A DNA stretch of 25,286 nucleotides from REEB85 sp018971455 (GTDB lineage: Bacteria; Pseudomonadota; Alphaproteobacteria; Acetobacterales; Acetobacteraceae). This document shows, one piece after another, positions 1 to 7,180 of the stretch (positions are counted from its first letter, which is position 1; the number at the start of each line of letters is the position of its first letter). A program made the translations under genes and the position numbers. The stretch covers positions 1-25,286 of the forward strand of contig JAGWNT010000061.1 in the NCBI GenBank assembly GCA_028871195.1, in the 5' to 3' direction. The notes under the pieces are model-generated. The model made no database searches and was not told where the DNA came from. It saw only the letters and a program-made list of their open reading frames with translations.

Positions 1-857
1 GCAGCTTCTGCGTCGTGCCCTATACCCGCGGCGCCGAGGCCAGCCGTCCGGCGGCGGCCGTGCTGGCCGAGGCGCGCCGGCTGGTGGCGCAGGGCGCGCG
101 GGAGATCACCCTGCTCGGCCAGAACGTCAATGCCTGGCATGGCGAGGGCCCGGACGGCCAGCCGGCAAGTCTTGCGCGGCTTGTGCGCTGGCTGGCGGAG
201 ATCCCTGATCTCGCTCGGATCCGCTACACCACATCTCATCCACGGGACATGGACGAGGATCTGATCACGGCGCATGGCGAGGTGGCGCAGCTGATGCCAT
301 TCCTGCATCTGCCGGTGCAATCGGGCTCGAACCGGGTGCTGGCGGCGATGAATCGCGGGCATGACGTGGCCGCGTTCCGCCGCATCATCGCGCGGCTGCG
401 CGCGGCGCGGCCGGACATCGCGCTGTCATCGGATTTCATCGTCGGCCACCCAGGAGAGACCGAGCAGGATTTTGTCGCGACGCTCGATCTGGTGCGCGAG
501 ATCGGTTTTGCCGGCGCCTTCAGCTTCAAATACTCGGCCCGCCCGGGCACGCCGGCGGCGGGCGCGGCCGGGCAGGTGCCTGAGGCCCAGAAGGACCGGC
601 GGCTGCAGGAATTGCAGACGCTGTTGCGCGACCAGCAGGCGGCCTTCAATGCTGGCTGCGTCGGGCTTTCGGTGCCGGTGCTGTTCACCGGCAAGGGGCG
701 GCATGCCGGCCAGATCGCTGGCCGGTCGCCCTGGTTGCAGCCGGTCCATGTCATCGGACCTGAATCGCTGATCGGCCGCGAAATGCCGGTGAAGATTGCC
801 GCAGCCCACACCAATTCATTGAGTGGAACCCTCGAACAGGAGAGAGTCTGCGCTTGA
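1..857 (+). CDS. miaB: MiaB, tRNA-2-methylthio-N6-dimethylallyladenosine synthase (5' end outside window)
   Basis: This is the C-terminal part of the radical SAM methylthiotransferase that adds a 2-methylthio group to i6A37 of tRNAs reading UNN codons. Reading frame 3 opens inside the radical SAM motif: the window begins in the second Cys codon of CxxxCxxC, and the third Cys is at 9-11, followed by VVPYTRGAEASRP, a MiaB hallmark. The radical SAM barrel runs to about 620. A C-terminal TRAM RNA-binding domain (VGLSVPVLFTGKG to the end) closes the protein. The N-terminal UPF0004 domain with its second cluster lies upstream of the window. The stop overlaps the next gene's TTG start by 4 nt, and the gene order matches the conserved miaB-phoH-ybeY-corC operon. 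The first internal start codon (GTG at 15) is not the real start. Family assignment is very secure. Confidence 0.96.
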   Translation, partial: SFCVVPYTRGAEASRPAAAVLAEARRLVAQGAREITLLGQNVNAWHGEGPDGQPASLARLVRWLAEIPDLARIRYTTSHPRDMDEDLITAHGEVAQLMPFLHLPVQSGSNRVLAAMNRGHDVAAFRRIIARLRAARPDIALSSDFIVGHPGETEQDFVATLDLVREIGFAGAFSFKYSARPGTPAAGAAGQVPEAQKDRRLQELQTLLRDQQAAFNAGCVGLSVPVLFTGKGRHAGQIAGRSPWLQPVHVIGPESLIGREMPVKIAAAHTNSLSGTLEQERVCA

Positions 858-1930
858 CCCAGATCGCCCCGGCTGACCGCTCCCCCACTGCTTCCGCGAT
901 CCCCGCTGGCCTCGCCTCCGGGCGGACCGTCACGCTCAATTTCGCCGACAATGCGCTGCTCGCGCTGCTGCTCGGCGATCATGACCGGCACATGGTGCGG
1001 GTGGAGCAGGGGCTGGGGGTGCGATTGTCGTGTCGTGGCAACCGGGTGGCGATTGCCGGCGACGCGGCGCGGGTGGAGGCGGCTCAGCAGGCGCTGGAAG
1101 GGCTCTATCGGCGGCTCGAGCAGGGCAGGGCGGTGAGCGCCAGCGATGTCGATGCGGCCATCAGGATGAGCGAGATTGACGATCCGCGGCTGCCGCAGGG
1201 CAAGCTCGCCCTGGCCGACCTGCCGGCGATCCAGACCAAGCGCGGCGCGGTCGGCCCGCGCAGCCCCGGCCAGGCGACCTACATGGAGATGCTCGGCCGG
1301 CAGGAGATGGTTTTCGGCATCGGGCCGGCCGGCACCGGCAAGACCTACCTGGCGGTGGCGCAGGCCGTGGCCATGCTGCTGGCCGGGCGGGTCGATCGCA
1401 TCGTGCTGTCGCGCCCCGCGGTCGAGGCTGGCGAGCGGCTCGGCTTTCTTCCCGGGGACCTCAAGGAGAAGGTCGATCCCTATCTGCGGCCGCTTTACGA
1501 TGCGCTGCACGACATGATGCCGGGCGAGCAGGTGATCCGGCGCATGGGCACCGGCGAGATCGAGGTGGCGCCGCTCGCCTTCATGCGCGGGCGAACCCTG
1601 GCGCATTCCTTCGTCATTCTCGACGAGGCGCAGAACACGACGTCCGTGCAGATGAAGATGTTTCTGACCCGCATGGGCGAGGGCACGCGGATGGTGATCG
1701 CGGGTGATCTCAGCCAGGTTGACCTGCCGGCCGGCACACGTTCCGGCCTGCGCGATGCGCTCGAGACGCTCGAGGGCGTGGCGGGCATCGGTGTCTGCCG
1801 TTTCGACAAGCGCGACGTCGTGCGCCATCCGCTGGTCGCCCGCATCGTCGATGCCTACGACCAGCGTGCCTCGGCCGAGCAGGACACCAGCGCGCGACGC
1901 GGGCGGGCTCCCGATGCGGCTGGCCGCTAG
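854..1930 (+). CDS. phoH: PhoH-like (YbeZ) ATPase
   Basis: This is a 358-residue cytoplasmic PhoH/YbeZ-family P-loop ATPase, a partner of YbeY in ribosome and RNA quality control. The N-terminal third carries a KH-like segment (about residues 25-95). The ATPase core has Walker A GPAGTGKT at residues 157-164 and Walker B VILDEAQN at 254-261, with the usual SRPAVEAGE and GDLSQVDLP motifs. I chose the TTG start at 854 because an AGGAGAG ribosome binding site sits 9 nt upstream and because it overlaps the miaB stop as TTGA, which suggests translational coupling. Length and motif order are normal for the family. The exact enzymatic role of PhoH-like proteins is still poorly defined; the link to YbeY is from family knowledge and gene order. 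Confidence 0.94.
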   Translation: MTQIAPADRSPTASAIPAGLASGRTVTLNFADNALLALLLGDHDRHMVRVEQGLGVRLSCRGNRVAIAGDAARVEAAQQALEGLYRRLEQGRAVSASDVDAAIRMSEIDDPRLPQGKLALADLPAIQTKRGAVGPRSPGQATYMEMLGRQEMVFGIGPAGTGKTYLAVAQAVAMLLAGRVDRIVLSRPAVEAGERLGFLPGDLKEKVDPYLRPLYDALHDMMPGEQVIRRMGTGEIEVAPLAFMRGRTLAHSFVILDEAQNTTSVQMKMFLTRMGEGTRMVIAGDLSQVDLPAGTRSGLRDALETLEGVAGIGVCRFDKRDVVRHPLVARIVDAYDQRASAEQDTSARRGRAPDAAGR

Positions 1931-1932
1931 CG

Positions 1933-2391
1933 ATGGAACCGGGAACGAGTAGGGGCCCCGCGCGAGCGGGGGTCCAGGTCATCATCGCCGAGGCAGGCTG
2001 GCACCGGCTGGTGCCGCACGTGGAGCGCCTGGCGCGCCGGGCGGCCGAGATGGCCGGCGGGGTGGGCAGCGTGGTGCTGGCCTCGGATTCCATGGTCAAG
2101 CAACTGAACGCGCGCCATCGGGGCCGCAACAAGCCGACTAATGTCCTGACCTTCGAGCCCGCCGGGCCGGGCCTGGCGGGCGAGATCATCCTGGCGCTCG
2201 GCACGGTGCGGCGCGAGGCACGGGCGGCGGACCGGCGGCCGGCACATCATCTGGCGCATCTGGTGGTGCATGGCGTACTGCATTTGCAGGGATTCGACCA
2301 TGTGGAGGCCGGAGCCGCGCGGCGCATGGAGATGGCGGAGACGCGGGCGTTGGCGCGGCTCCGCCTGCCCAATCCGTGGCGCCGGGCATGA
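1933..2391 (+). CDS. ybeY: YbeY endoribonuclease (16S rRNA maturation)
   Basis: This is a 152-residue metal-dependent endoribonuclease of the UPF0054 family, involved in 16S rRNA 3' end maturation and 70S quality control. The zinc site is intact: HGVLHLQGFDH at residues 113-123 supplies the three histidines (H113, H117, H123). The upstream block with NKPTNVLTFE is also typical. It starts 2 nt after the phoH stop with no strong Shine-Dalgarno, so translation probably depends on reinitiation. The first ~15 residues, rich in Gly, Pro and Arg, are not conserved in the family. The stop overlaps the next gene's start as ATGA. Confidence 0.95.
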   Translation: MEPGTSRGPARAGVQVIIAEAGWHRLVPHVERLARRAAEMAGGVGSVVLASDSMVKQLNARHRGRNKPTNVLTFEPAGPGLAGEIILALGTVRREARAADRRPAHHLAHLVVHGVLHLQGFDHVEAGAARRMEMAETRALARLRLPNPWRRA

Positions 2392-3269
2392 GCGGGGTGT
2401 CGCGTGCCGGCTTGCTGGGCCGCCTGCGCGGGCGGCTGTCCCGTCGTGTCGCGGAGCCGGGTCTGCGCGAGTCGATTGCCGAACTGGTGCAGGAGGCCGA
2501 GGACGCGGCGCCGGTGCCCGGCCACGCGCCGGAGCTCGATCGCCAGGAGCGGGTGCTGATCGCCAATGTGCTGCGCCTGCGCGGCACCACGGCCGATGAC
2601 GTGATGGTGCCGCGCGCCGACATCGTCGCCATGCGGCTGGATTGCACCTTCGAGGAGGCGGTGGCGCAGTTTCGCGCGGAGGGGCATTCGCGCCTGCCGA
2701 TCTACCGCGAACAGCTCGACGAGATCGTCGGCATGGTCCACCTGAAGGACGTGTTCTCCTATGTCGGGCGGCCGGAGGCGTTCAAGCTGGAGGCGCTGCT
2801 GCGCCGGCCGCTGATGGTGGCGCCGCAGGTGCCCGTGCTCGATCTGCTGCTGCAGATGCGCCAGGCGCGGATGCATCTTGCGCTGGTGGTCGACGAGTAT
2901 GGCGGCATCGATGGGTTGGTGACCATCGAGGATCTGGTTGAGACCATTACCGGTGACATTGCCGACGAGCATGACGAGGTGGCCGGGCCGATGGTGATCG
3001 AGCGCGGCGACGGCGCGCTCGACATGGATGCGCGCCTGCCGATCGAGGATTTCGAGGCGCGCATGGGGCCGGTCCTGACCGAGGATGAGCGCGAGGCCGA
3101 CATCGACACCATCGGCGGGCTGGTGTTCACCCTCGCCGGGCGGGTGCCGGCCCGCGGGGAGGTGCTCGGCCACCCGTCCGGGGTGGAGTTTCGGGTACTC
3201 GATGCCGATGCCCGCCGCATTCGACGGCTGCGGGTGCGTCGGAGCCCCGCGCAGCAGGCCGCCGAATAG
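2388..3269 (+). CDS. corC: CorC/HlyC-type CBS-pair protein (YbeX)
   Basis: This is a 293-residue cytoplasmic protein of the CorC/YbeX group, the fourth member of the miaB-phoH-ybeY-corC operon. After a basic N-terminus and a helical linker come two CBS domains (about residues 60-180) with the signature DDVMVPRADIVAM, then VVDEYGGIDGLVTIEDLVETI, and a C-terminal CorC/HlyC transporter-associated domain (about 200-285). It lacks the N-terminal DUF21 membrane domain of larger family members. I chose ATG 2388 because it overlaps the ybeY stop as ATGA; an in-frame GTG at 2376 would give four more residues. The name comes from magnesium and cobalt efflux work; related YbeX proteins are tied to ribosome metabolism, which fits this operon better. 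The gene ends 4 nt from the convergent emrA stop. Confidence 0.92.
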   Translation: MSGVSRAGLLGRLRGRLSRRVAEPGLRESIAELVQEAEDAAPVPGHAPELDRQERVLIANVLRLRGTTADDVMVPRADIVAMRLDCTFEEAVAQFRAEGHSRLPIYREQLDEIVGMVHLKDVFSYVGRPEAFKLEALLRRPLMVAPQVPVLDLLLQMRQARMHLALVVDEYGGIDGLVTIEDLVETITGDIADEHDEVAGPMVIERGDGALDMDARLPIEDFEARMGPVLTEDEREADIDTIGGLVFTLAGRVPARGEVLGHPSGVEFRVLDADARRIRRLRVRRSPAQQAAE

Positions 3270-3273
3270 GCTG

Positions 3274-4371
3274 CTACGGCAGCAGATCGGACAGGTGGCG
3301 GGTGTGGCCGGTGTCGATGTCGATCACCACACTCATGCCGGCCCGTAATTCCGGCTGCCCGGCCTTGCGGTCGATCTGCACGCGCAGCGGAATGCGCTGG
3401 ACCACCTTGACCCAGTTGCCCGAGGCATTCTGCGGCGGCAGCACCGAGAATTCCGCGCCGCTGGCCGGGGCGATGGACTGGACGCGGCCCTGCCAGGTTT
3501 GCCCCGGGTAGGTGTCCACGCTGATCTGGACCTTGTTGCCGGGCTTCACCCAGGTCAGCTCCGTCTCTTTCGGATTGCCCTCGATCCATACATTGTCGGT
3601 GGAAACCAGCCCGAACGCAGCGCTGGCCGCGCCAAGATACATCCCCGGCTGGAGCGATTCGACCTGGGTGGCGATGCCGGCGAAAGGTGCGCGGACCACG
3701 GTGTGGTCGAGCTGGCGCTGCGCCTCGTCAACCTGCGACCGCGCCTGGAGGTACTGCGGTGTTTTCGTGACATCGACCTCGGCATTGCCGCCGAGGCGGG
3801 CGAGTTGAACCTGCGCCTGCATCTTGAGCCCCTCGATCGCGGCGCGGTCCACCGCGAGGCGGAACCGGGCATCGTCATATTCCGCGCGGGTGACGCCGCC
3901 GGATTTCACCAGATTGGCGAAGCGGTCGAAGTTCGCCTGGTCCGACTGCATCTGCGCCTGGCGGGCGGTGACGTCGGTGAGCATGCGCTGGTAGTCGCCC
4001 TTCATCGCTTCCATGGACAGCGCGACCTGCGCGAGATTGGCGCGGGCCCCGGCAAGGGCGATTTCGAACGGGTGCGGGTCGAGACGAAACAACACGTCGC
4101 CAGGGGCAACCTGCTGGCCCTCCTTGACCGCGACGGTCTGCACGATGCCCGAGACATCGGTGGAGACGGCGAGCTTGGCGGCGTGGACATAGGCGTCGTC
4201 GATCGAGACGTAGCGCCCGCCTTGCAGCCAGTAGGCGCCGGAGACGATGACGACCGCGGCAACGCCGCCGAGCATCAGGATAGGACGCAGGCGCCGCGCG
4301 CGGTGGCGCGGCCGCGTCTCGGCCACGGCGGCCCGCGGCATGGTGCCTGAAGTGGTGGCGGTCTGACTCAT
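3274..4371 (-). CDS. emrA: EmrA/HlyD-type membrane fusion (periplasmic adaptor) protein
   Basis: This is a 365-residue periplasmic adaptor of a drug efflux pump. A basic cytoplasmic N-terminus is followed by one membrane segment (about residues 30-48), the EmrA signature YVSIDDAYVHA, a first lipoyl half (VSGIVQTVAVKEGQQVAPGDVLFRLD), an alpha-hairpin rich in Gln and Ala (about 110-210), the second lipoyl half (VRAPFAGIATQVESLQPG) and a beta-barrel (NPKETELTWVKPGNKV). The ATG at 4371 shares its A with the TGA of the marR gene upstream, so the two are almost certainly co-transcribed and coupled. In the usual arrangement emrB (an MFS pump) follows; here the next gene is the convergent corC, only 4 nt away, so the inner-membrane partner must be elsewhere. 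Confidence 0.9.
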   Translation of the reverse strand: MSQTATTSGTMPRAAVAETRPRHRARRLRPILMLGGVAAVVIVSGAYWLQGGRYVSIDDAYVHAAKLAVSTDVSGIVQTVAVKEGQQVAPGDVLFRLDPHPFEIALAGARANLAQVALSMEAMKGDYQRMLTDVTARQAQMQSDQANFDRFANLVKSGGVTRAEYDDARFRLAVDRAAIEGLKMQAQVQLARLGGNAEVDVTKTPQYLQARSQVDEAQRQLDHTVVRAPFAGIATQVESLQPGMYLGAASAAFGLVSTDNVWIEGNPKETELTWVKPGNKVQISVDTYPGQTWQGRVQSIAPASGAEFSVLPPQNASGNWVKVVQRIPLRVQIDRKAGQPELRAGMSVVIDIDTGHTRHLSDLLP

Positions 4372-4829
4372 CAGGCGGGATCCCGTTCGAGAATGCGGCT
4401 GCGTGTGCCCGCAGCGAGGTTGGTTTTCATGCGTTGCAGGCCGTCCTTGAGGGCGGCGATCATGGTCGGATCCATGCCGGTGGCGACGATGCTCAGCATG
4501 TCGGCGCGCTCGGCATGCAGCGCGGCCAGAACCGGGGCGGCGGCCGCACGCAAATGAAGGCGCCAGATCCGCCGGTCCGCCGGGTCGTCGCGCCGCTCGA
4601 CCATGCCGCGCTCCTCCAGCCGGTCGATCAGCCGGGCGACGGTGATCGGCTCGACCTCCAGGATTTCGGCGAGCTCCTTCTGCGACAGGCCGGGCTGGCG
4701 CTCGAGGCGGAGGAGGATGATCCATTGGGCGCGCGTCATGCCGTGGGCAGCCGCCCGCCGGTCCGCATCCAGCCGAAGCTGGTGGGCGGTTTCATGCAGG
4801 AGAAAGAGCAGGTCGATGCCGTTGGTCAC
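4371..4829 (-). CDS. MarR-family transcriptional regulator
   Basis: This is a 152-residue winged-helix regulator of the MarR family, probably a repressor of its own transcript and of the downstream emrA. The DNA-binding region has the typical MarR pattern: GMTRAQWIILLRLERQPGLSQKEL, recognition helix ITVARLIDRLEERGMV, and the wing ERRDDPADRRIWRLHL with the conserved DxRxxxLxL-type basic turn. I prefer the GTG at 4829 because the protein then begins where MarR homology begins and because the predicted promoter lies immediately before it. A TTG at 4871 would add 14 residues, but it lies upstream of the predicted promoter elements. No clear ribosome binding site precedes GTG 4829, so the mRNA may be leaderless. 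The ligand is unknown; EmrA linkage suggests lipophilic drugs or aromatic acids. Confidence 0.88.
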   Translation of the reverse strand: MTNGIDLLFLLHETAHQLRLDADRRAAAHGMTRAQWIILLRLERQPGLSQKELAEILEVEPITVARLIDRLEERGMVERRDDPADRRIWRLHLRAAAAPVLAALHAERADMLSIVATGMDPTMIAALKDGLQRMKTNLAAGTRSRILERDPA

Positions 4830-4834
4830 GCGCC

Positions 4835-4855
4835 AGATAATAAGCAGCGTTATCT
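4835..4855. promoter_or_regulatory. Candidate MarR operator palindrome
   Basis: A 21-bp imperfect palindrome has outer arms AGATAA and TTATCT, which are perfect complements separated by 9 nt. Within it, ATAA and TTAT arms flank a 6-nt core. It lies 5 nt before the marR GTG start and overlaps the predicted -10 element and spacer. AT-rich ATAA/TTAT half-sites in this position are typical of autoregulating MarR proteins. Binding is inferred. Confidence 0.5.
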
Positions 4856-4864
4856 TAACGTCAC
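4837..4864 (-). promoter_or_regulatory. Candidate marR-emrA promoter
   Basis: On the minus strand GTGACG (4864-4859, TGAC core matching the -35 consensus) is followed after 16 nt by TATTAT (4842-4837, 5 of 6 matches to the -10 consensus). The -10 ends 7 nt before the GTG start codon, so transcription from it would begin at or next to the start codon. This was predicted by eye only. Confidence 0.4.
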
Positions 4865-4915
4865 CCTGCAATCACCATGCACCAGCCGCTCGGCTGCCTT
4901 GTGCCGGTGGCCGAG

Positions 4916-5089
4916 CTACAGGAGGCTGCCGCCTGCCAGCAGGCCCAGCAACAGGAAGACGAGGAAGGCCAGCAGGACGATAAAGAACAGGATGCGGGCG
5001 ATGCCCGCCGTCGCCGCGGCGATGCCGGTGAAGCCGAACAGGCCTGCGATGAGCGATACGATGAAGAAGAACAACGCCAGTCTCAGCAT
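4916..5089 (-). CDS. DUF1328 small membrane protein (YtjA family)
   Basis: This is a 57-residue, almost entirely hydrophobic peptide. It reads MLRLALFFFIVSLIAGLFG, then TGIAAATAGIARILFFIV, then a Leu/Phe/Val-rich second segment ending LLGLLAGGSLL. Two membrane helices are expected (about residues 3-22 and 30-52) with a short small-residue turn between them. This matches the DUF1328/YtjA family of short inner-membrane proteins common in proteobacteria, whose function is unknown and which are often induced under stress. The ribosome binding site AAGGGA lies about 9 nt before the ATG at 5089. It stands alone between the udh and marR genes, all on the minus strand. Too short for many gene finders, but the family match is strong. 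Confidence 0.85.
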   Translation of the reverse strand: MLRLALFFFIVSLIAGLFGFTGIAAATAGIARILFFIVLLAFLVFLLLGLLAGGSLL

Positions 5090-5138
5090 CGATCTGGTCC
5101 CTTGCGGATGATGGCGCCGATATGGGTCGTGCCTTTCG

Positions 5139-5180
5139 CTGGCCGCGGTGCTGCCGGTAAGCCGGCACCGCCGCGGCCAG
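5139..5180 (-). terminator. Long GC-rich hairpin after udh (possible terminator)
   Basis: CTGGCCGCGG and CCGCGGCCAG form a perfect 10-bp outer stem. A 3x3 internal loop separates it from a perfect 6-bp inner stem, TGCCGG with CCGGCA, closed by a TAAG loop. It starts 8 nt after the udh stop on the minus strand. No T-run follows, so it may act as a 3' end stabiliser or an intrinsic-like terminator aided by Rho. Confidence 0.5.
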
Positions 5181-5188
5181 CCCGGGCT

Positions 5189-6025
5189 TCAGAGCGGCTT
5201 CTTGAACAGCGGCGCCGACGGGGGGGCGGCGCGGGTGTAGTCCATGGCCGGATAGCCGCCGCCCTGGTAACGCTCCTCGATCGGGTTGTTGCTGACTTTG
5301 CCCTGCATCTGGGCCGCGAAGGGATCGGCCGAGTCCTGCGGCAGCCAGCCCAGCGCCTCGCGCGCATCATGGCGCCAATAGGTACGACTGTTGTTCGATG
5401 CGCCCCAGATCACGCAATGCCCGGTGTTTTCGGCCAGGGTTGCGCGGGCGCATAGCCGGGCGAGATCCTCGTAGGAGAGCCAGGTGGACAGCATGCGGGC
5501 GTTGGCGACGTCTGGGAAGCACGAGCCGATGCGGACGTTGACGTTCTCGACGCCGTGCTTGAACCAGTAGAGCCGGCCCATCAGCTCGCCATAGGCCTTG
5601 GACAGGCCGTAGAAGCCGTCCGGCATGAACTGGCAGTCGTCATCAAGTGGTGTGGCGCGCTCATGGAAGCCGATGCTGTGGTTTGACGAGGCGAACAGCA
5701 CGCGCGCGCCCTCGCGGCGGGCGGCCTCGTAAATGTGGTAGAGGCCACGCAGATTGGGGCCGAGCACCTCCTCGAACGGGTGTTCGGTGGAGACGCCGCC
5801 AAAATGCAGGATCATGCCGCAGCCCTCGGCGAGGCGCAGGATGGTCACGCCGTCATTGAGGTCGGCGCGGGTGAAAGTGGCGCCCGGCGGCAAGGGGTCG
5901 GGGAAGGCGGCGATGTCGGTCAGGCGCAACGTCCAGCCCCTGGCGGCCAGGCTGCGCGCGAGGTAGCGGCCGAGATTGCCCGAGGCGCCGGTCAGCAGCA
6001 CGGGCTTGGCGGGATGGTCGGTCAT
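5189..6025 (-). CDS. udh: Uronate dehydrogenase (NAD-dependent SDR)
   Basis: This is a 278-residue extended short-chain dehydrogenase that most resembles bacterial uronate dehydrogenase (EC 1.1.1.203), which oxidises galacturonate or glucuronate to the aldarolactone with NAD+. The Rossmann motif TGASGNLGR is at residues 12-20. The block HFGGVSTEHPFEEVL, then NLRGLYHIYEAAR, FASSNHSIGF and RIGSCFP follows the uronate dehydrogenase pattern closely. The catalytic YxxxK is Y139-K143 (YGLSK), with the Ser at FASSN (about 113-114). The ATG at 6025 has AGAGGG about 9 nt upstream. The gene is monocistronic, with no neighbouring keto-deoxy-glucarate or TRAP transporter genes. Another NAD-dependent sugar epimerase or dehydratase is the alternative, but the motifs favour Udh. 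Confidence 0.85.
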   Translation of the reverse strand: MTDHPAKPVLLTGASGNLGRYLARSLAARGWTLRLTDIAAFPDPLPPGATFTRADLNDGVTILRLAEGCGMILHFGGVSTEHPFEEVLGPNLRGLYHIYEAARREGARVLFASSNHSIGFHERATPLDDDCQFMPDGFYGLSKAYGELMGRLYWFKHGVENVNVRIGSCFPDVANARMLSTWLSYEDLARLCARATLAENTGHCVIWGASNNSRTYWRHDAREALGWLPQDSADPFAAQMQGKVSNNPIEERYQGGGYPAMDYTRAAPPSAPLFKKPL

Positions 6026-6187
6026 GGCGGTATGCCCTCTGTCATTCGGTGGCGCAGAGAGACATTCCGCCGCCACGCCGTCAACCGCCGGGGTCAAGCG
6101 TGCGGCGGCCGGTGAACGCGCCACCGCAGGCCCGCGGGCGCCCGCCACGGCCACGCCCCCTGCCGCTCCTGTTTTGCGAGCAATTTC

Positions 6188-6226
6188 ATCGGCATGGAAT
6201 CGCGCCGTGATTCCATTCGAGCCGAT
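6188..6226. promoter_or_regulatory. Extended inverted repeat upstream of the B12 operon
   Basis: The core is a perfect 8-bp inverted repeat, ATGGAATC (6194-6201) and GATTCCAT (6209-6216), with a 7-nt spacer. It is directly extended by a second perfect pair, ATCGGC (6188-6193) and GCCGAT (6221-6226), with a 4-nt TCGA bulge on the right side. It ends 18 nt before the ATG at 6245. It could be a repressor operator or a 5' UTR hairpin controlling the downstream seven-gene operon. No known consensus was recognised. Confidence 0.5.
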
Positions 6227-6244
6227 ATCGCTCTAGGTTCGGGG

Positions 6245-7180
6245 ATGCGATTCTTTCCTCTCCTGCGGTTGCTGCCCCTGCTGCTGGGCCTTGCCGCCTG
6301 CGCCGCCCCGTCCGACGGGTTCGACTACGCCACCTGTGGGGTGCGGCCGCGCGCTGTGTTGGCGGTGCGCATGCAGGCCGGCGTGCCGATCGTGGAGGGC
6401 ACCATCAAGGGCAAGACGGTGCATCTCGTGCTCGACACCGGTGCGGAGAGTGTGGTGCTGACCGAGGCGGCGGTGCAGCGCCTGGGGCTGCGGCTCGATC
6501 CGCATGTCGTGGTCGCCAATCGCGGCATCGGCGGCGGCTCGACGGTGATGGCCGGGGAGCTGCGTGATTTTCGCATCGGCGGGCTGGCGATTCCTGACCA
6601 CGAGGTGAGCGTGCTCCCCAGCGCCGGGTCGGCCATCGCGGCCTCCGGCCTGGTGGACGGGCTTTTCGGCATGACCGTGATTTCGGTCTTCGAGGTCGAA
6701 CTGGATCTCGGCCATGGCCGGGTGACCTTCTACGCCGGGCGGCTCTGCCCGAGCGTGGCGGTGCCGGCATGGCGGGAACCTTACGCGGTGGTCGATGCGG
6801 CCAGCTCGGTGCGCAAGCGCTTCATCATCCCGGTCGTGCTGAATGGCCAGACCATGCATGCGCTGCTCGACACCGGGGCGGCCATCACCCTCGTCTCACG
6901 CGCGGCGGCGGCGCGGGCCGGCGTGACGCCGGCGATGCTGGCGCGCGATCCCCGCACGAAGCTGATGGGTACCGGACCGCAGGCGCCGGTCGCCTATGCC
7001 CATCGTTTCCAGAGCATTTCGCTGGGTGGGGAGACCTATGCCAATCCAATGATGCTGATCGGCGACCAGCCCGATCCGGGCATCGACATGATCGTCGGCT
7101 CGGACTACCTCGCCCACCATGTCGTGTGGCTCTCCTACGCCCGCAAGCGCGTCTTCATTGCGCCTGAGGCCGAGCCATGA
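6245..7180 (+). CDS. Lipoprotein with two retropepsin-like aspartyl protease domains
   Basis: This 311-residue protein is probably a lipid-anchored periplasmic or outer-membrane protein. The N-terminus is a lipoprotein signal with the lipobox LAAC (Cys19). Two retropepsin-like halves follow: the first has VLDTGAES with D64 in a hydrophobic Leu-Val-Leu lead, and the second has LLDTGAAIT with D209, followed by the typical late motif MIVGSDYL near the C-terminus. Retropepsins usually work as homodimers; here the two halves are fused, so the chain could form its own active site like a pepsin. I chose ATG 6245 because it gives the clean signal peptide, and AGG lies 7 nt upstream; an upstream ATG at 6194 falls inside the inverted repeat. 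The stop overlaps the CDF start as ATGA. The substrate is unknown. Confidence 0.82.
   Translation: MRFFPLLRLLPLLLGLAACAAPSDGFDYATCGVRPRAVLAVRMQAGVPIVEGTIKGKTVHLVLDTGAESVVLTEAAVQRLGLRLDPHVVVANRGIGGGSTVMAGELRDFRIGGLAIPDHEVSVLPSAGSAIAASGLVDGLFGMTVISVFEVELDLGHGRVTFYAGRLCPSVAVPAWREPYAVVDAASSVRKRFIIPVVLNGQTMHALLDTGAAITLVSRAAAARAGVTPAMLARDPRTKLMGTGPQAPVAYAHRFQSISLGGETYANPMMLIGDQPDPGIDMIVGSDYLAHHVVWLSYARKRVFIAPEAEP

Noticed and set aside
236..1828. A 530-codon open frame on the minus strand across miaB and phoH
   Set aside because: It is antisense to two well-conserved genes, has low-complexity His/Arg/Gly-rich composition typical of GC-rich shadow frames, and shows no recognisable domain.
2247..3173. 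A 308-codon minus-strand frame across ybeY and corC
   Set aside because: It is a shadow of corC and ybeY; composition is His/Arg/Gln-rich and no motif or ribosome binding site supports it.
3499..4350. A 283-codon plus-strand frame opposite emrA
   Set aside because: It lies antisense to emrA, with typical shadow composition (Gly/Arg/His/Asp-rich), and no family motif.
3274..4725. A longer emrA reading frame of 483 codons
   Set aside because: The extra 118 codons overlap the whole marR helix-turn-helix region in another frame and do not look like EmrA; ATG 4371 gives the normal EmrA N-terminus.
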